Positions 1-7,107 of a stretch of DNA of 11,352 nt are shown piece by piece. The stretch spans positions 1-11,352 of the forward strand of contig DATNNN010000245.1 in the NCBI GenBank assembly GCA_035601815.1, given 5' to 3'. A model generated the notes under the pieces. That model ran no database searches and had not been told where the DNA came from. It worked only from the letters and a program-made list of their open reading frames with translations. Position numbers and translations under genes: made by a program. This DNA comes from DATNNN01 sp035601815 (GTDB lineage: Bacteria > Pseudomonadota > Alphaproteobacteria > Rhizobiales > Xanthobacteraceae). Each line of letters starts with the position of its first letter. Position 1 is the first letter of the stretch.

Positions 1-33
1 CGCGCCAAGCTCAAGTTCGCGTTCGAATTCTAA
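1..33 (+). CDS. 3' end of a CDS, probably an outer-membrane beta-barrel protein (partial)
   Basis: Frame 1 reads RAKLKFAFEF and then TAA; the start lies outside the window. The alternating hydrophobic and charged residues and the terminal Phe match the last strand of outer-membrane beta-barrel proteins, whose C-terminal Phe is recognised by the BAM complex. Only ten codons are visible, so the family cannot be named. The stop is 13 nt before the next gene, whose ribosome site AGGAGA (35-40) sits in the gap, so the two are probably co-transcribed. By context it could be an outer-membrane partner of the iron-uptake genes that follow; that is inference. Confidence 0.55.
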   Translation, partial: RAKLKFAFEF

Positions 34-46
34 AAGGAGAACCGCG

Positions 47-394
47 ATGACGACTACACGCAATATCGCAACGATGGGAGCGCTCGTCGCGATGCTTCTC
101 TGCCTCGCGCCCTCGGCGCTTCGCGCGCAGGAGGCGGTGTCACTCCAGCTTTCCATCAAGAACAAGCAGTTCCAGCCGCGCGAGCTCACGGCGCCCGCCA
201 ACCGTCCGATTCGACTCACGATCAAGAACCTCGATCCAGCCGCGGTGGAGTTCGAGAGCGTGACGCTCCGGGTCGAGAAGGTGATCGCGGCGAACAGCGA
301 GGGCGTCATCAATTTGCGCCCGCTTGCCCCCGGCCGCTACAATTTCTTCGACGATTTCAATCCCCAGAACACCGGCGCACTCGTGGTGCGCTAG
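47..394 (+). CDS. Exported cupredoxin-fold protein of the FTR1/FtrB-EfeO type, without classical copper ligands
   Basis: A 115-residue protein with a signal peptide (about residues 1-28, cleaved near ALRAQ) followed by a single cupredoxin-like domain. The domain signs are an F-x-P start near residue 42, a central EFES...EKV segment, and a closing PGRYNFFDDF...GALVV strand. This resembles FtrB of Ftr ferrous-iron systems and the N-terminal domain of EfeO. Such proteins are periplasmic and deliver or oxidise iron for an FTR1 permease, which is the next gene (9-nt gap). The start is supported by AGGAGA at 35-40, six bases before ATG. The mature part has no His, Cys or Met, so a type 1 copper site cannot form. 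Any metal would need Glu/Asp ligands or a partner protein. The fold is fairly sure; the exact role is inferred from context. Confidence 0.78.
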   Translation: MTTTRNIATMGALVAMLLCLAPSALRAQEAVSLQLSIKNKQFQPRELTAPANRPIRLTIKNLDPAAVEFESVTLRVEKVIAANSEGVINLRPLAPGRYNFFDDFNPQNTGALVVR

Positions 395-403
395 CCGACC
401 ATC

Positions 404-1231
404 ATGCTCGCCGCCCTGGTCATCGTCTTTCGCGAGGTCTTCGAAGCCGGCCTCATCGTCGGCATCGTGATGGCGGTCACCCGCACGGTCGCGGGCCGCG
501 GCTGGTGGGTGGGCGGCGGCGTAGCCGGCGGTACGCTCGGCGCCTGCGTTGTAGCGCTCTTTGCCGGCGCGCTCTCCGCCGCCTTCAGCGGCGTCGGCCA
601 GGAGCTCTTCAACGCGGCCATTCTCGGTATCGCGGTGGTGATGCTCGCCTGGCACAACGTCTGGATGGCGCGCCATGGACGCGAGCTCGCCGCAGAAATG
701 CGCGCCGCCGGCCAGGCGGTGGTCGCGGGCTCCATGTCGCTCATGGGGCTTGCGATCGTGGTTGGAGTGGCGGTGCTGCGCGAGGGCGTCGAGGTCGTGC
801 TGTTCCTCTATGGCGTCGCCGCCGCCGAAGGAGGGTCGGGACTCGGCATCCTATTCGGCGGAGCCATCGGCCTCATGCTCGGTATCGCGGTTTGCGCGCT
901 CACCTACTACGGCCTCGTCAGCATCCCGAGCCGTTATTTGTTCGCGGTGACGAGCTTCATGCTCGCGTTGCTCGCCGCCGGCATGGCGGCGCAGGCCGCG
1001 CGGTTTCTCGAGCAGGCGAACGTGCTGACCCGGCTCGACACGGTCGTATGGGACACTTCGTGGATCCTCTCGGACCGCAGCCTGCCCGGCCGCGCGCTCC
1101 ATACGCTGATCGGCTACAGCGACCAGCCCACGGCCATGCAGCTCGTGGTGTATCTGGCGACTTTGGTGGTGATTTTCGTCTTGATGCGGCTGCTCGCGCC
1201 GCCGCGACCCGTCGGCGCTCCCGCGCGCTAG
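404..1231 (+). CDS. FTR1-family high-affinity iron permease
   Basis: A 275-residue polytopic inner-membrane protein with about seven hydrophobic segments. Two REXXE motifs are visible, R10-E-V-F-E14 in the first helix and R126-E-G-V-E130 in a middle helix. They are the iron-binding signature of yeast Ftr1p and bacterial EfeU/FtrC. A WDTSW segment near residue 216 and a GY...Q segment near residue 238 before the last helix are also typical of bacterial FTR1 proteins. It is expected to import iron across the inner membrane together with the cupredoxin-like protein encoded upstream. No P19 (FtrA) or ferredoxin (FtrD) partner is present, so the system is minimal or has parts elsewhere. No clear Shine-Dalgarno is seen; translation may be coupled to the upstream gene. 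It ends one base from the convergent hemB. Confidence 0.9.
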   Translation: MLAALVIVFREVFEAGLIVGIVMAVTRTVAGRGWWVGGGVAGGTLGACVVALFAGALSAAFSGVGQELFNAAILGIAVVMLAWHNVWMARHGRELAAEMRAAGQAVVAGSMSLMGLAIVVGVAVLREGVEVVLFLYGVAAAEGGSGLGILFGGAIGLMLGIAVCALTYYGLVSIPSRYLFAVTSFMLALLAAGMAAQAARFLEQANVLTRLDTVVWDTSWILSDRSLPGRALHTLIGYSDQPTAMQLVVYLATLVVIFVLMRLLAPPRPVGAPAR

Positions 1232-1232
1232 C

Positions 1233-2246
1233 TCAGCGCTGCTGCAGCCAGGCTGCCGCGTCCTTCGCGTGATAGGTGATGATGATGTCGGCGCCGGCGC
1301 GCTTGATGCCAGTCAGCGCCTCGAGCGTGACCGCACGCTCGTCGATCCAGCCGTTGCGGCCCGCGGCCTTCACCATCGAGTACTCGCCGGAAACGTTGTA
1401 GGCGGCAATCGGAAGGTCGAAACGGTCGCGCGCCTGACGAATCACGTCGAGATAGGGGAGCGCCGGCTTGATCATCACCATATCGGCGCCCTCGGCGATG
1501 TCGTTCTCAACCTCGCGCATGGCCTCGCGCGCGTTCGCCGCGTCCATCTGGTAGGCACGCCGGTCGCCGAACGAGGGCGCCGAGTCCGCCGCTTCGCGAA
1601 ACGGGCCGTAAAGCGCGGACGCGTATTTCGCCGAATAGCCGAGGATCGCCGTGCCGGAGAAGCCGCCGGCGTCGAGGGCCGCGCGGATCGCACGCACCTG
1701 GCCGTCCATCATACCGCTCGGCGCCACCACGTCGGCGCCGGCCGCGGCGTGCGACAGCGCCACGCGCTGGAGCACTTCGAGCGTTTCGTCGTTCTCGATT
1801 GCCCCGTCGCGTACGATGCCGCAATGGCCGTGGTTGGTGTACTCACACATGCAAACGTCGGTGATGACCGCGAGCTCGGGCACGGCGCCTTTGATCGCGC
1901 GGATCGCCTGCTGCACGATGCCGTCGTCGGCGAAGTTCTCGCTGCCGATCTCGTCCTTGTGCGCGGGCAGGCCGAACAGGAGCACCGCGGGGATTCCGAG
2001 CTTGGCAATCGACTCGGCTTCGGCGGCGAGCCGGTCGGGCGACCACTGGTAGACCTCCGGCATGGACGGAATTTCCTGCTGCGCGCCGCGGCCATGCATC
2101 ACGAACAGCGGATAGACGAAGTCGCGTGCGGACAGCGAAGTCTCGCGCACGAGCCCGCGCAGCGCGGGCGTCCGCCTGAGCCGGCGCATGCGCCGCACAG
2201 GCGCGTCTGACGCGTGCACGTCCTTGCGGCGGAACCAAGTGGTCAT
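1233..2246 (-). CDS. hemB: Delta-aminolevulinic acid dehydratase (porphobilinogen synthase), zinc type
   Basis: A 337-residue cytosolic enzyme that condenses two 5-aminolevulinate molecules to porphobilinogen. Both catalytic lysines are visible: Lys208 in the YSAKYAS context and Lys260 in MIKPALPY. The metal site is the cysteine type, VCMCEYTNHGHCG, with Cys132, Cys134 and Cys142, which marks a Zn-dependent active site. Most alpha- and many beta/gammaproteobacterial enzymes instead carry Asp at these positions and depend on Mg. The open frame continues upstream to 2384, but ATG at 2246 is chosen because AGAGGA precedes it and the extra N-terminal residues look like out-of-frame hemD sequence. 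Its ATG overlaps the hemD stop as ATGA, so translation is probably coupled. It is the last gene of the hemA-hemC-hemD-hemB run and meets the permease gene tail to tail. Confidence 0.96.
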   Translation of the reverse strand: MTTWFRRKDVHASDAPVRRMRRLRRTPALRGLVRETSLSARDFVYPLFVMHGRGAQQEIPSMPEVYQWSPDRLAAEAESIAKLGIPAVLLFGLPAHKDEIGSENFADDGIVQQAIRAIKGAVPELAVITDVCMCEYTNHGHCGIVRDGAIENDETLEVLQRVALSHAAAGADVVAPSGMMDGQVRAIRAALDAGGFSGTAILGYSAKYASALYGPFREAADSAPSFGDRRAYQMDAANAREAMREVENDIAEGADMVMIKPALPYLDVIRQARDRFDLPIAAYNVSGEYSMVKAAGRNGWIDERAVTLEALTGIKRAGADIIITYHAKDAAAWLQQR

Positions 2247-2971
2247 CGGTGTCCTCTCGTCTTGAAATGGGCCGCGAGCGCCGCCACCAGCCCTTCGCCC
2301 GTGTGAATGCTCGCCTCGACCTGGATACGCAAGCCCGTTTCCTCCGCCGTCCGGCTCGTCGACGGCCCGATGCTCACCAAACAAACATGAACCGGCACCG
2401 GCTGTCCATGCAAATGCGCGCCGAGCGCCCGCGCCGCGGACCCGCTCGCCAGCGTCAAGGCATGGACGTCTTGCCAGCGGAACGGCATGGCTTCGCGCGC
2501 GGCGAGGGTGCGATAGGCGATGACTTCCTCGACCTCTGCCCGGCCCGCGCGCAACGCGCCGGCAAGGTCGTGCGCCGCCTTTTCAGGCCGCACCACCAGG
2601 ATCCGCTTTCCCGCCACGTCGCCGAGGGAGATCGCCAGCGCTGCACCGAGAAACTCTTCCGGCATGGCGTGTGCACGATGGCCCTTGGCATTGAGCGCCG
2701 CCGCGGTCTTTGGCCCCACCGCGGCGATCCGCGGGAGCTCGGCCCGCCCGCGCGCATGATGGAGAAACTGCTCGACGCCGTTCGCGCTGGAGAATACGAC
2801 CCAGTCGAATTCCGGCAGCCGCGCCGCGGCGTCTTCTACCGCCGAGACATCGAGCGGCGGCGCGATCTCGATCAGCGGCCATTCGATCGCGGTCGCTCCC
2901 CGCGCGCGCAACAGATCGCCGAGCTCGCTCGCCTGGCTGCGGGCCCGCGTGACTACGACGGATTTCCCCAC
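2243..2971 (-). CDS. hemD: Uroporphyrinogen-III synthase
   Basis: A 242-residue protein that closes and inverts hydroxymethylbilane to uroporphyrinogen III. The family is poorly conserved, but the usual marks are here: an N-terminal VVVTRARSQ strand, FDWVVFSSANGVEQF around residues 53-67, a Tyr in the VIAYRT segment, and SIGPST near the C-terminus. The frame stays open to 3313, but that part is antisense-like, Arg/Ser-rich sequence inside hemC. The likely start is GTG at 2971, seven bases after the hemC stop, giving MGKSVVVTRARS. No good Shine-Dalgarno is seen there, which suggests coupling to hemC; the start is the least certain point. The last codons carry the hemB ribosome site, and the stop overlaps the hemB start (ATGA). 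Confidence 0.9.
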   Translation of the reverse strand: MGKSVVVTRARSQASELGDLLRARGATAIEWPLIEIAPPLDVSAVEDAAARLPEFDWVVFSSANGVEQFLHHARGRAELPRIAAVGPKTAAALNAKGHRAHAMPEEFLGAALAISLGDVAGKRILVVRPEKAAHDLAGALRAGRAEVEEVIAYRTLAAREAMPFRWQDVHALTLASGSAARALGAHLHGQPVPVHVCLVSIGPSTSRTAEETGLRIQVEASIHTGEGLVAALAAHFKTRGHR

Positions 2972-2978
2972 GAGGGGT

Positions 2979-3929
2979 TCAGCGCCGTTGATCGATCGCC
3001 TCCAATAGCGCCGCGCCGCCGTTGCGCAATACGCGTTCCGCCAGCTCCGCGCCGAGCGTCTCGGCGGCAGCAGATGCGCCCCTGATCGTGTCACGGATGA
3101 TAAGTTTTCCGTCGCGTTGGGCGACCAGCCCCTCGAGATGGAGCTCGCCGTTCGCAACCGTGGCATGCGCCGCGATCGGAAGCTGGCAGCCGCCGCCGAG
3201 CCCGCGCAGGAACGCGCGCTCCGCGGTGACCGCCGTGCGCGTGGACGCGTGGTCGAGGGGCGCAAGGAGCTCGCGCAGCGGATCGCTTTCCCGGCATTCC
3301 ACCACGAGCGCACCTTGAGCCACGGCGGGCAGCATCTCCATAGCGTCGAAATACTGGCTGATGCGCGCCTTCAGTTCCAGGCGCTCGATCCCGGCGGCCG
3401 CCACGACGATGGCGTCGTACTGGCCTTCGTCGAGCTTGCGCAGTCGCGTGTCCACGTTGCCGCGGATGTTGCGGTTCTGCAGGTCCGGGCGGAGCGCCAG
3501 TATTTGCGACGAGCGCCGTTCGCTGCTTGAGCCGATGCGCGCGCCGTTCGGCAGCCGGTCGAGCGCTTCGCCGTTGCGCGAGATCAACACGTCGCGGGGA
3601 TCGGCGCGCTCGGGCACCGCGGCGAGACAAATGTCCGGCGGCTGCGTCGCGGGCAGGTCCTTGAGGCTGTGCACCGCGAAATCGATCTCGCCCGCGAGCA
3701 ATTGCTCCTCGATCTCGCGCACGAACACGCCGCGTCCACCGATCGCGGTCAGCGACTCCCGCTGGTTGCGATCCCCTTCGGTTCTTATGATGCGCACCTC
3801 GACGCGAACGTCGGGAGCCACGCGTGCGAGCGCGTCAATCACCAGCGCCGTCTGGACGAGGGCGAGCTTGCTGCCGCGGGTGCCGACCGTAAGCGTGCGT
3901 GCGGGGATCAAACGCGTTGCGCTGGTCAT
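2979..3929 (-). CDS. hemC: Porphobilinogen deaminase (hydroxymethylbilane synthase)
   Basis: A 316-residue cytosolic enzyme that joins four porphobilinogens into hydroxymethylbilane. Visible marks are the N-terminal VGTRGSKLALVQ, the HSLKDLP catalytic motif (Asp91, equivalent to E. coli Asp84), the SSSERRSSQ motif with Arg138 and Arg139, and GGGCQLPIA, whose Cys248 carries the dipyrromethane cofactor. Length is normal. ATG at 3929 lies 30 bases downstream of the hemA stop; no strong Shine-Dalgarno is visible. Its product feeds HemD, the next gene, after a seven-base gap. The identification is secure. Confidence 0.97.
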   Translation of the reverse strand: MTSATRLIPARTLTVGTRGSKLALVQTALVIDALARVAPDVRVEVRIIRTEGDRNQRESLTAIGGRGVFVREIEEQLLAGEIDFAVHSLKDLPATQPPDICLAAVPERADPRDVLISRNGEALDRLPNGARIGSSSERRSSQILALRPDLQNRNIRGNVDTRLRKLDEGQYDAIVVAAAGIERLELKARISQYFDAMEMLPAVAQGALVVECRESDPLRELLAPLDHASTRTAVTAERAFLRGLGGGCQLPIAAHATVANGELHLEGLVAQRDGKLIIRDTIRGASAAAETLGAELAERVLRNGGAALLEAIDQRR

Positions 3930-3959
3930 GCGGAGCGCCGGAAGAACGCGGGAAATAGG

Positions 3960-5237
3960 TTACGCGTAGGATTCCTGGCCGCCCTCGGCGCGCTGCGTCT
4001 CGAAGGCCACCGACGCGTTTTTCGCCTTCGTTTCGCGCGGCAAATCAAGCTTCTCCCATACCGCGACCAGCGCCGTGATCAGCGCGTCGGTGAGCGCGTC
4101 GTCGTGGTGGCCGGTAGGCGTCAGCCGCAGGCGTTCGGTCCCGCGCGGCACCGTCGGGTAGTTGATCGCCTGAACGTAGACGCCGTGTTCGGCCAGCAAT
4201 AGGTCGCTCGCCTTCTTGCACTTCTCCGGATCGCCGACGAGGAGCAGGACGATGTGGGTGGCGTTCGCCGCGAGCGGCAGGCGGGCGGCGGCGAGCCGCT
4301 CCTTGACGACCTTTACGCGCTTCTGGTGCGCGTCGCGCTCGCGCTGCGATTGCTTGAGATGGCGGATAGCTGCCGTGGCCGCGGCGCATACCGCCGGCGG
4401 CAGCGAGGTAGTGAATATGAAGCCCGGCGCATAGGAGCGCACCACATCGATCAGCGTGCCGTTGCCAGCGATATAGCCGCCGATGCAGCCGAACGCCTTA
4501 CCCAGCGTCCCCTGGATGATGTCGATCCGCGCCATCACCCCGTCGCGTTCGGCGACGCCGCCGCCGCGCGCGCCGTACATGCCGACGGCGTGCACCTCGT
4601 CGAGGTAGGTGAGCGCACTGTAACGCTCGGCGAGCTCTGCGATCGCCTCGATCGGCGCGGCATCGCCGTCCATCGAGTAGATGCTCTCGAACACGATAAG
4701 TTTCGGCCGTTTGTTGCCGGCCGCGCGCAGCAGTTCTTCCAGGTGCTCGACGTCGTTATGCCGAAAGATCTTCTTCTCGCAGCCCGACTGCCGGATGCCG
4801 GCGATGAGCGAGTTGTGGTTGAGCGCGTCCGACAGGATCAGGCAATCCGGCAGGAGCTTCGTGATGGTGGCGATGCTCGTCTCGTTAGCCACGTACCCGG
4901 AGGTGAAGACGAGTGCCGCTTCCTTGCCGTGCAGGTCGGCGAGCTCGCGCTCGAGCTGGATGATCGGGTGATGCGTGCCGGAGATGTTGCGGGTGCCGCC
5001 GGCGCCGGTGCCCATGGCGGACGCCGTCTCCACCATGGCGGCGATCACGTGCGGATGCTGGCCCATACCGAGGTAGTCGTTGGAGCACCAAATCACGACG
5101 TCCTTGGCGCCCTTGGGCGAATGCCAGATCGCGCGCGGAAAGTTTCCCGCGATCCGCTCGAGATCGGCGAATTCGCGGTAGCGGCGCTCCTTGCGTACTT
5201 GCGCCAGCGCCTCCTGGAACACTTCGTTATAGTTCAT
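3960..5237 (-). CDS. hemA: 5-aminolevulinate synthase (C4/Shemin pathway)
   Basis: A 425-residue PLP-dependent enzyme of the alpha-oxoamine synthase family that makes 5-aminolevulinate from glycine and succinyl-CoA. Marks are the N-terminal MNYNEVFQEAL start typical of ALAS, SNDYLGM near residue 52, GAGGTRNISGTHHPIIQLE, LDEVHAVGMYG with Asp213 and His216 for PLP, and the Schiff-base Lys247 in GTLGKAFG. The C-terminal PTVPRGTERLRLTPTGHH block separates ALAS from its KBL and BioF relatives. The open frame begins at 5270; ATG at 5237 is chosen because it fits the family N-terminus. About 20-25 C-terminal residues extend past the usual end. No heme-regulatory Cys-Pro motif is seen. It heads the minus-strand operon and shares a 200-bp divergent region with the hemQ-like gene. 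ALAS is classically alphaproteobacterial among bacteria. Confidence 0.95.
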   Translation of the reverse strand: MNYNEVFQEALAQVRKERRYREFADLERIAGNFPRAIWHSPKGAKDVVIWCSNDYLGMGQHPHVIAAMVETASAMGTGAGGTRNISGTHHPIIQLERELADLHGKEAALVFTSGYVANETSIATITKLLPDCLILSDALNHNSLIAGIRQSGCEKKIFRHNDVEHLEELLRAAGNKRPKLIVFESIYSMDGDAAPIEAIAELAERYSALTYLDEVHAVGMYGARGGGVAERDGVMARIDIIQGTLGKAFGCIGGYIAGNGTLIDVVRSYAPGFIFTTSLPPAVCAAATAAIRHLKQSQRERDAHQKRVKVVKERLAAARLPLAANATHIVLLLVGDPEKCKKASDLLLAEHGVYVQAINYPTVPRGTERLRLTPTGHHDDALTDALITALVAVWEKLDLPRETKAKNASVAFETQRAEGGQESYA

Positions 5238-5437
5238 GACCGGAGCACAGCACCCTATTCGGCGCACCAAGGCAATCGAAATTGACTAACTCCAAAGTAG
5301 CTCACGTGTGCTGGGCCCTTCAAGCGTGTGGTTTTCAAACTGGGGGATTGGTGCTATCGGTTTTTTGAAGCGCTTTCGGCGTTTTGCGGCCCGCCGGGCC
5401 CGTCGATGGCGAGAAATAACCAGCCAGCAACAGCCGA
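5238..5437 (+). promoter_or_regulatory. Divergent control region between the two heme operons
   Basis: This 200-bp stretch separates the starts of hemA (-) and the hemQ-like gene (+) and must hold both promoters. No ORF in it looks real. A weak plus-strand candidate is TTTCAA (5333-5338), a 16-bp spacer, then TATCGG (5355-5360) with an upstream TG that forms an extended -10. Inverted arms CTTCAA (5318-5323) and TTGAAG (5365-5370) flank it, an 8-bp palindrome AAGCGCTT lies at 5368-5375, and a GC-rich inverted repeat lies at 5388-5400. I see no recognisable Fur, Irr or FNR box. The region is less GC-rich than the genes on either side. Confidence 0.5.
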
Positions 5438-6091
5438 ATGACCTGCCACAGCTATATTTTCTTCGACAGCGAGCCCACCATCCGCGCCGTCCCCGAGGCC
5501 GAGCTGCGCAAACAGACGGAGCAATTTGCCGCAGTCATCGAGGGCAGCAATCAGGTGAAGACCTTCGCTTACACCACGCTCGGCTTCAAGGCCGGCACCC
5601 GCTTCATGCTGTGGGTGCAGGCGAACGAGCCCGAAGAGCTTCAAGAGATGGTGATCCAACTGATGCGCACGCCGCTCTCGGCGCATCTGAAGATCACCTA
5701 CACGCTGTTCGGCCTCGTGCGCCGCTCCCAGTACAGCAAGGCCGACCCCGAGGCCGTGGCTGCGGCCGATAACCGCAACCGCTACCTCTGCGTCTATCCG
5801 TTCACCAAGACGCAGGAGTGGTATTTCCTGACCTACGAGCAGCGCAAGAACCTGATGATCGAGCACATGAAGATCGGTCACAAGTTTCCATCGATCCAGC
5901 AGCTCCTGCTCTACGCCTACGGCGTCGACGACCACGAGTTCGTGCTCTCGTACGAGACCGACAATCTGGCCGACTTCCAGACAGTGGTCATGGAGCTGCG
6001 CGCGGCCGAAGTGCGTCGATACACGGCTTACGACGTTCCCGTGTACACCTGCATCCATCGGCCGCTGCGCGAGGCGCTTCAGGCAGCATGA
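5438..6091 (+). CDS. hemQ: Chlorite dismutase-family protein, probable coproheme decarboxylase (HemQ/ChdC)
   Basis: A 217-residue soluble protein of the chlorite dismutase family. Visible landmarks are YPFTKTQEWY (Tyr120, Trp128), the candidate proximal heme ligand His143 in MIEHMKIG, and QQLLLYAYGVDD (residues 154-165). Seven residues before the GxDD glycine, where chlorite dismutase has its distal Arg, this protein has Gln155, the residue typical of coproheme decarboxylase. Tyr120 matches the catalytic Tyr of ChdC. These alignments are from memory. The loop after Tyr120 is about four residues shorter than in Firmicute ChdC, nearer the actinobacterial form. ChdC removes two propionate carboxylates from coproheme with peroxide to give heme b. 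ATG 5438 is forced by an in-frame TAA at 5417-5419; no clear Shine-Dalgarno. It overlaps hemE (ATGA). Its place with hemE and a Bacillus-type hemH supports the call; activity is not proven. Confidence 0.8.
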   Translation: MTCHSYIFFDSEPTIRAVPEAELRKQTEQFAAVIEGSNQVKTFAYTTLGFKAGTRFMLWVQANEPEELQEMVIQLMRTPLSAHLKITYTLFGLVRRSQYSKADPEAVAAADNRNRYLCVYPFTKTQEWYFLTYEQRKNLMIEHMKIGHKFPSIQQLLLYAYGVDDHEFVLSYETDNLADFQTVVMELRAAEVRRYTAYDVPVYTCIHRPLREALQAA

Positions 6092-7107
6092 GCACGTTGC
6101 CTTTTCTCGCTGCCTGCGCACGCAAGCCCGCCGCCCACGTTCCGGTTTGGTACATGCGCCAAGCGGGGCGCTGCTTGCCCGAGTATCGTGCGCTCAAAGA
6201 GAAGCACAACATCCTGACTCTCGCGCGCACGCCCGAGCTCGCGACCGAGGTCAGTCTGATGCCGATCCGCCGCTTCGGCGTGGATGCGGCGATCCTGTTT
6301 GCCGATATCATGCTGCCGCTGATCGGCATGGGCGTCGATCTGGAGATCGTCGAGGTGATCGGCCCGGTGATCGCCGATCCGATCAAGGACGAGCGCGACG
6401 TGGACAAGCTCCGTGGCATCGATCCCGCCGACTTCGAGTATCTCACCAAGACGATCCGCATGATCAAGCGGGAGCTCGCCGGCAAGATCCCGCTGATCGG
6501 CTTCTCCGGCGCGCCGTTCACGCTGGCGAGCTACCTGATCGAGGGAAAGCCCACTCGCGACTTCATCAAGACCAAGCGCATGATGTACGGCGATCCGGCG
6601 GCGTGGACGAAGCTCATGCGCAAGCTGACCGACGTGGTCATCGACTATCTGAAGCTGCAGGCCGACGCCGGCGTCGATGCGATCCAGCTCTTCGACAGCT
6701 GGGTCGGATGCCTCAGCAAGGAAGATTACGTGGCGCACGTGCTGCCCTATTCCCGCGAGCTGTTCGCCGCAATCGACAAGACGAAGACCCCGCGCATCCA
6801 CTTCGGCACCAACACCAGCGCCTTCCTCGAGGAGTTCGCGTCGGTGGAGTGCGAGGTGGTGGGCGTCGACTGGCGGCTGCCGCTCGACGACGCCTGGAAA
6901 AAGATCGGTGCCGGCAAGGCGATCCAGGGCAACCTCGATCCCATCGTCGTTCTCGGCGACTTCGACCTGGTGAAGCAGAAGGTCGACGATATCTTCGCGC
7001 GGCTGCCGCGCAAAGAAGGCTTCATCTTTAACCTCGGCCACGGCGTGCTTCCCGATACGCCGTATGAGAACCTGATCAAGCTGACCGAGTATGTCCACGC
7101 CAAATAG
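6088..7107 (+). CDS. hemE: Uroporphyrinogen decarboxylase
   Basis: A 339-residue cytosolic enzyme that removes four acetate carboxyls from uroporphyrinogen III to give coproporphyrinogen III. Key sites are visible: VWYMRQAGRCLPEYR with Arg24 and Arg28, the catalytic Asp73 in ILFADIMLPL, Tyr149 in GFSGAPFTLASYL, and His318 in NLGHGVLPDTP. Length is normal. By eye the sequence recalls HemE of Firmicutes and related phyla more than the alphaproteobacterial form; that impression needs a tree. The start ATG overlaps the stop of the hemQ-like gene (ATGA), and its last 17 bases overlap hemH, so the three genes are one transcript with coupled translation. Confidence 0.97.
   Translation: MSTLPFLAACARKPAAHVPVWYMRQAGRCLPEYRALKEKHNILTLARTPELATEVSLMPIRRFGVDAAILFADIMLPLIGMGVDLEIVEVIGPVIADPIKDERDVDKLRGIDPADFEYLTKTIRMIKRELAGKIPLIGFSGAPFTLASYLIEGKPTRDFIKTKRMMYGDPAAWTKLMRKLTDVVIDYLKLQADAGVDAIQLFDSWVGCLSKEDYVAHVLPYSRELFAAIDKTKTPRIHFGTNTSAFLEEFASVECEVVGVDWRLPLDDAWKKIGAGKAIQGNLDPIVVLGDFDLVKQKVDDIFARLPRKEGFIFNLGHGVLPDTPYENLIKLTEYVHAK

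Noticed and set aside
2247..2384. N-terminal extension of HemB
   Set aside because: The extra 46 residues overlap hemD in another frame and look like low-complexity shadow sequence; ATG 2246 has a good ribosome site and matches the family start.
2972..3313. N-terminal extension of HemD
   Set aside because: This part is an Arg/Ser-rich out-of-frame reading of hemC; the synthase fold begins just after the GTG at 2971.
4254..5285. Long plus-strand open frame opposite hemA
   Set aside because: It is antisense to a clear ALAS, is Arg/Ala/Gly-rich, and has no domain. High GC keeps antisense frames open. The same applies to 1269-2210, 8677-9711 and 10327-11157.
5438..6091. True chlorite dismutase
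   Set aside because: The distal Arg position holds Gln, no signal peptide for a periplasmic enzyme is seen, and the gene sits in a heme operon.
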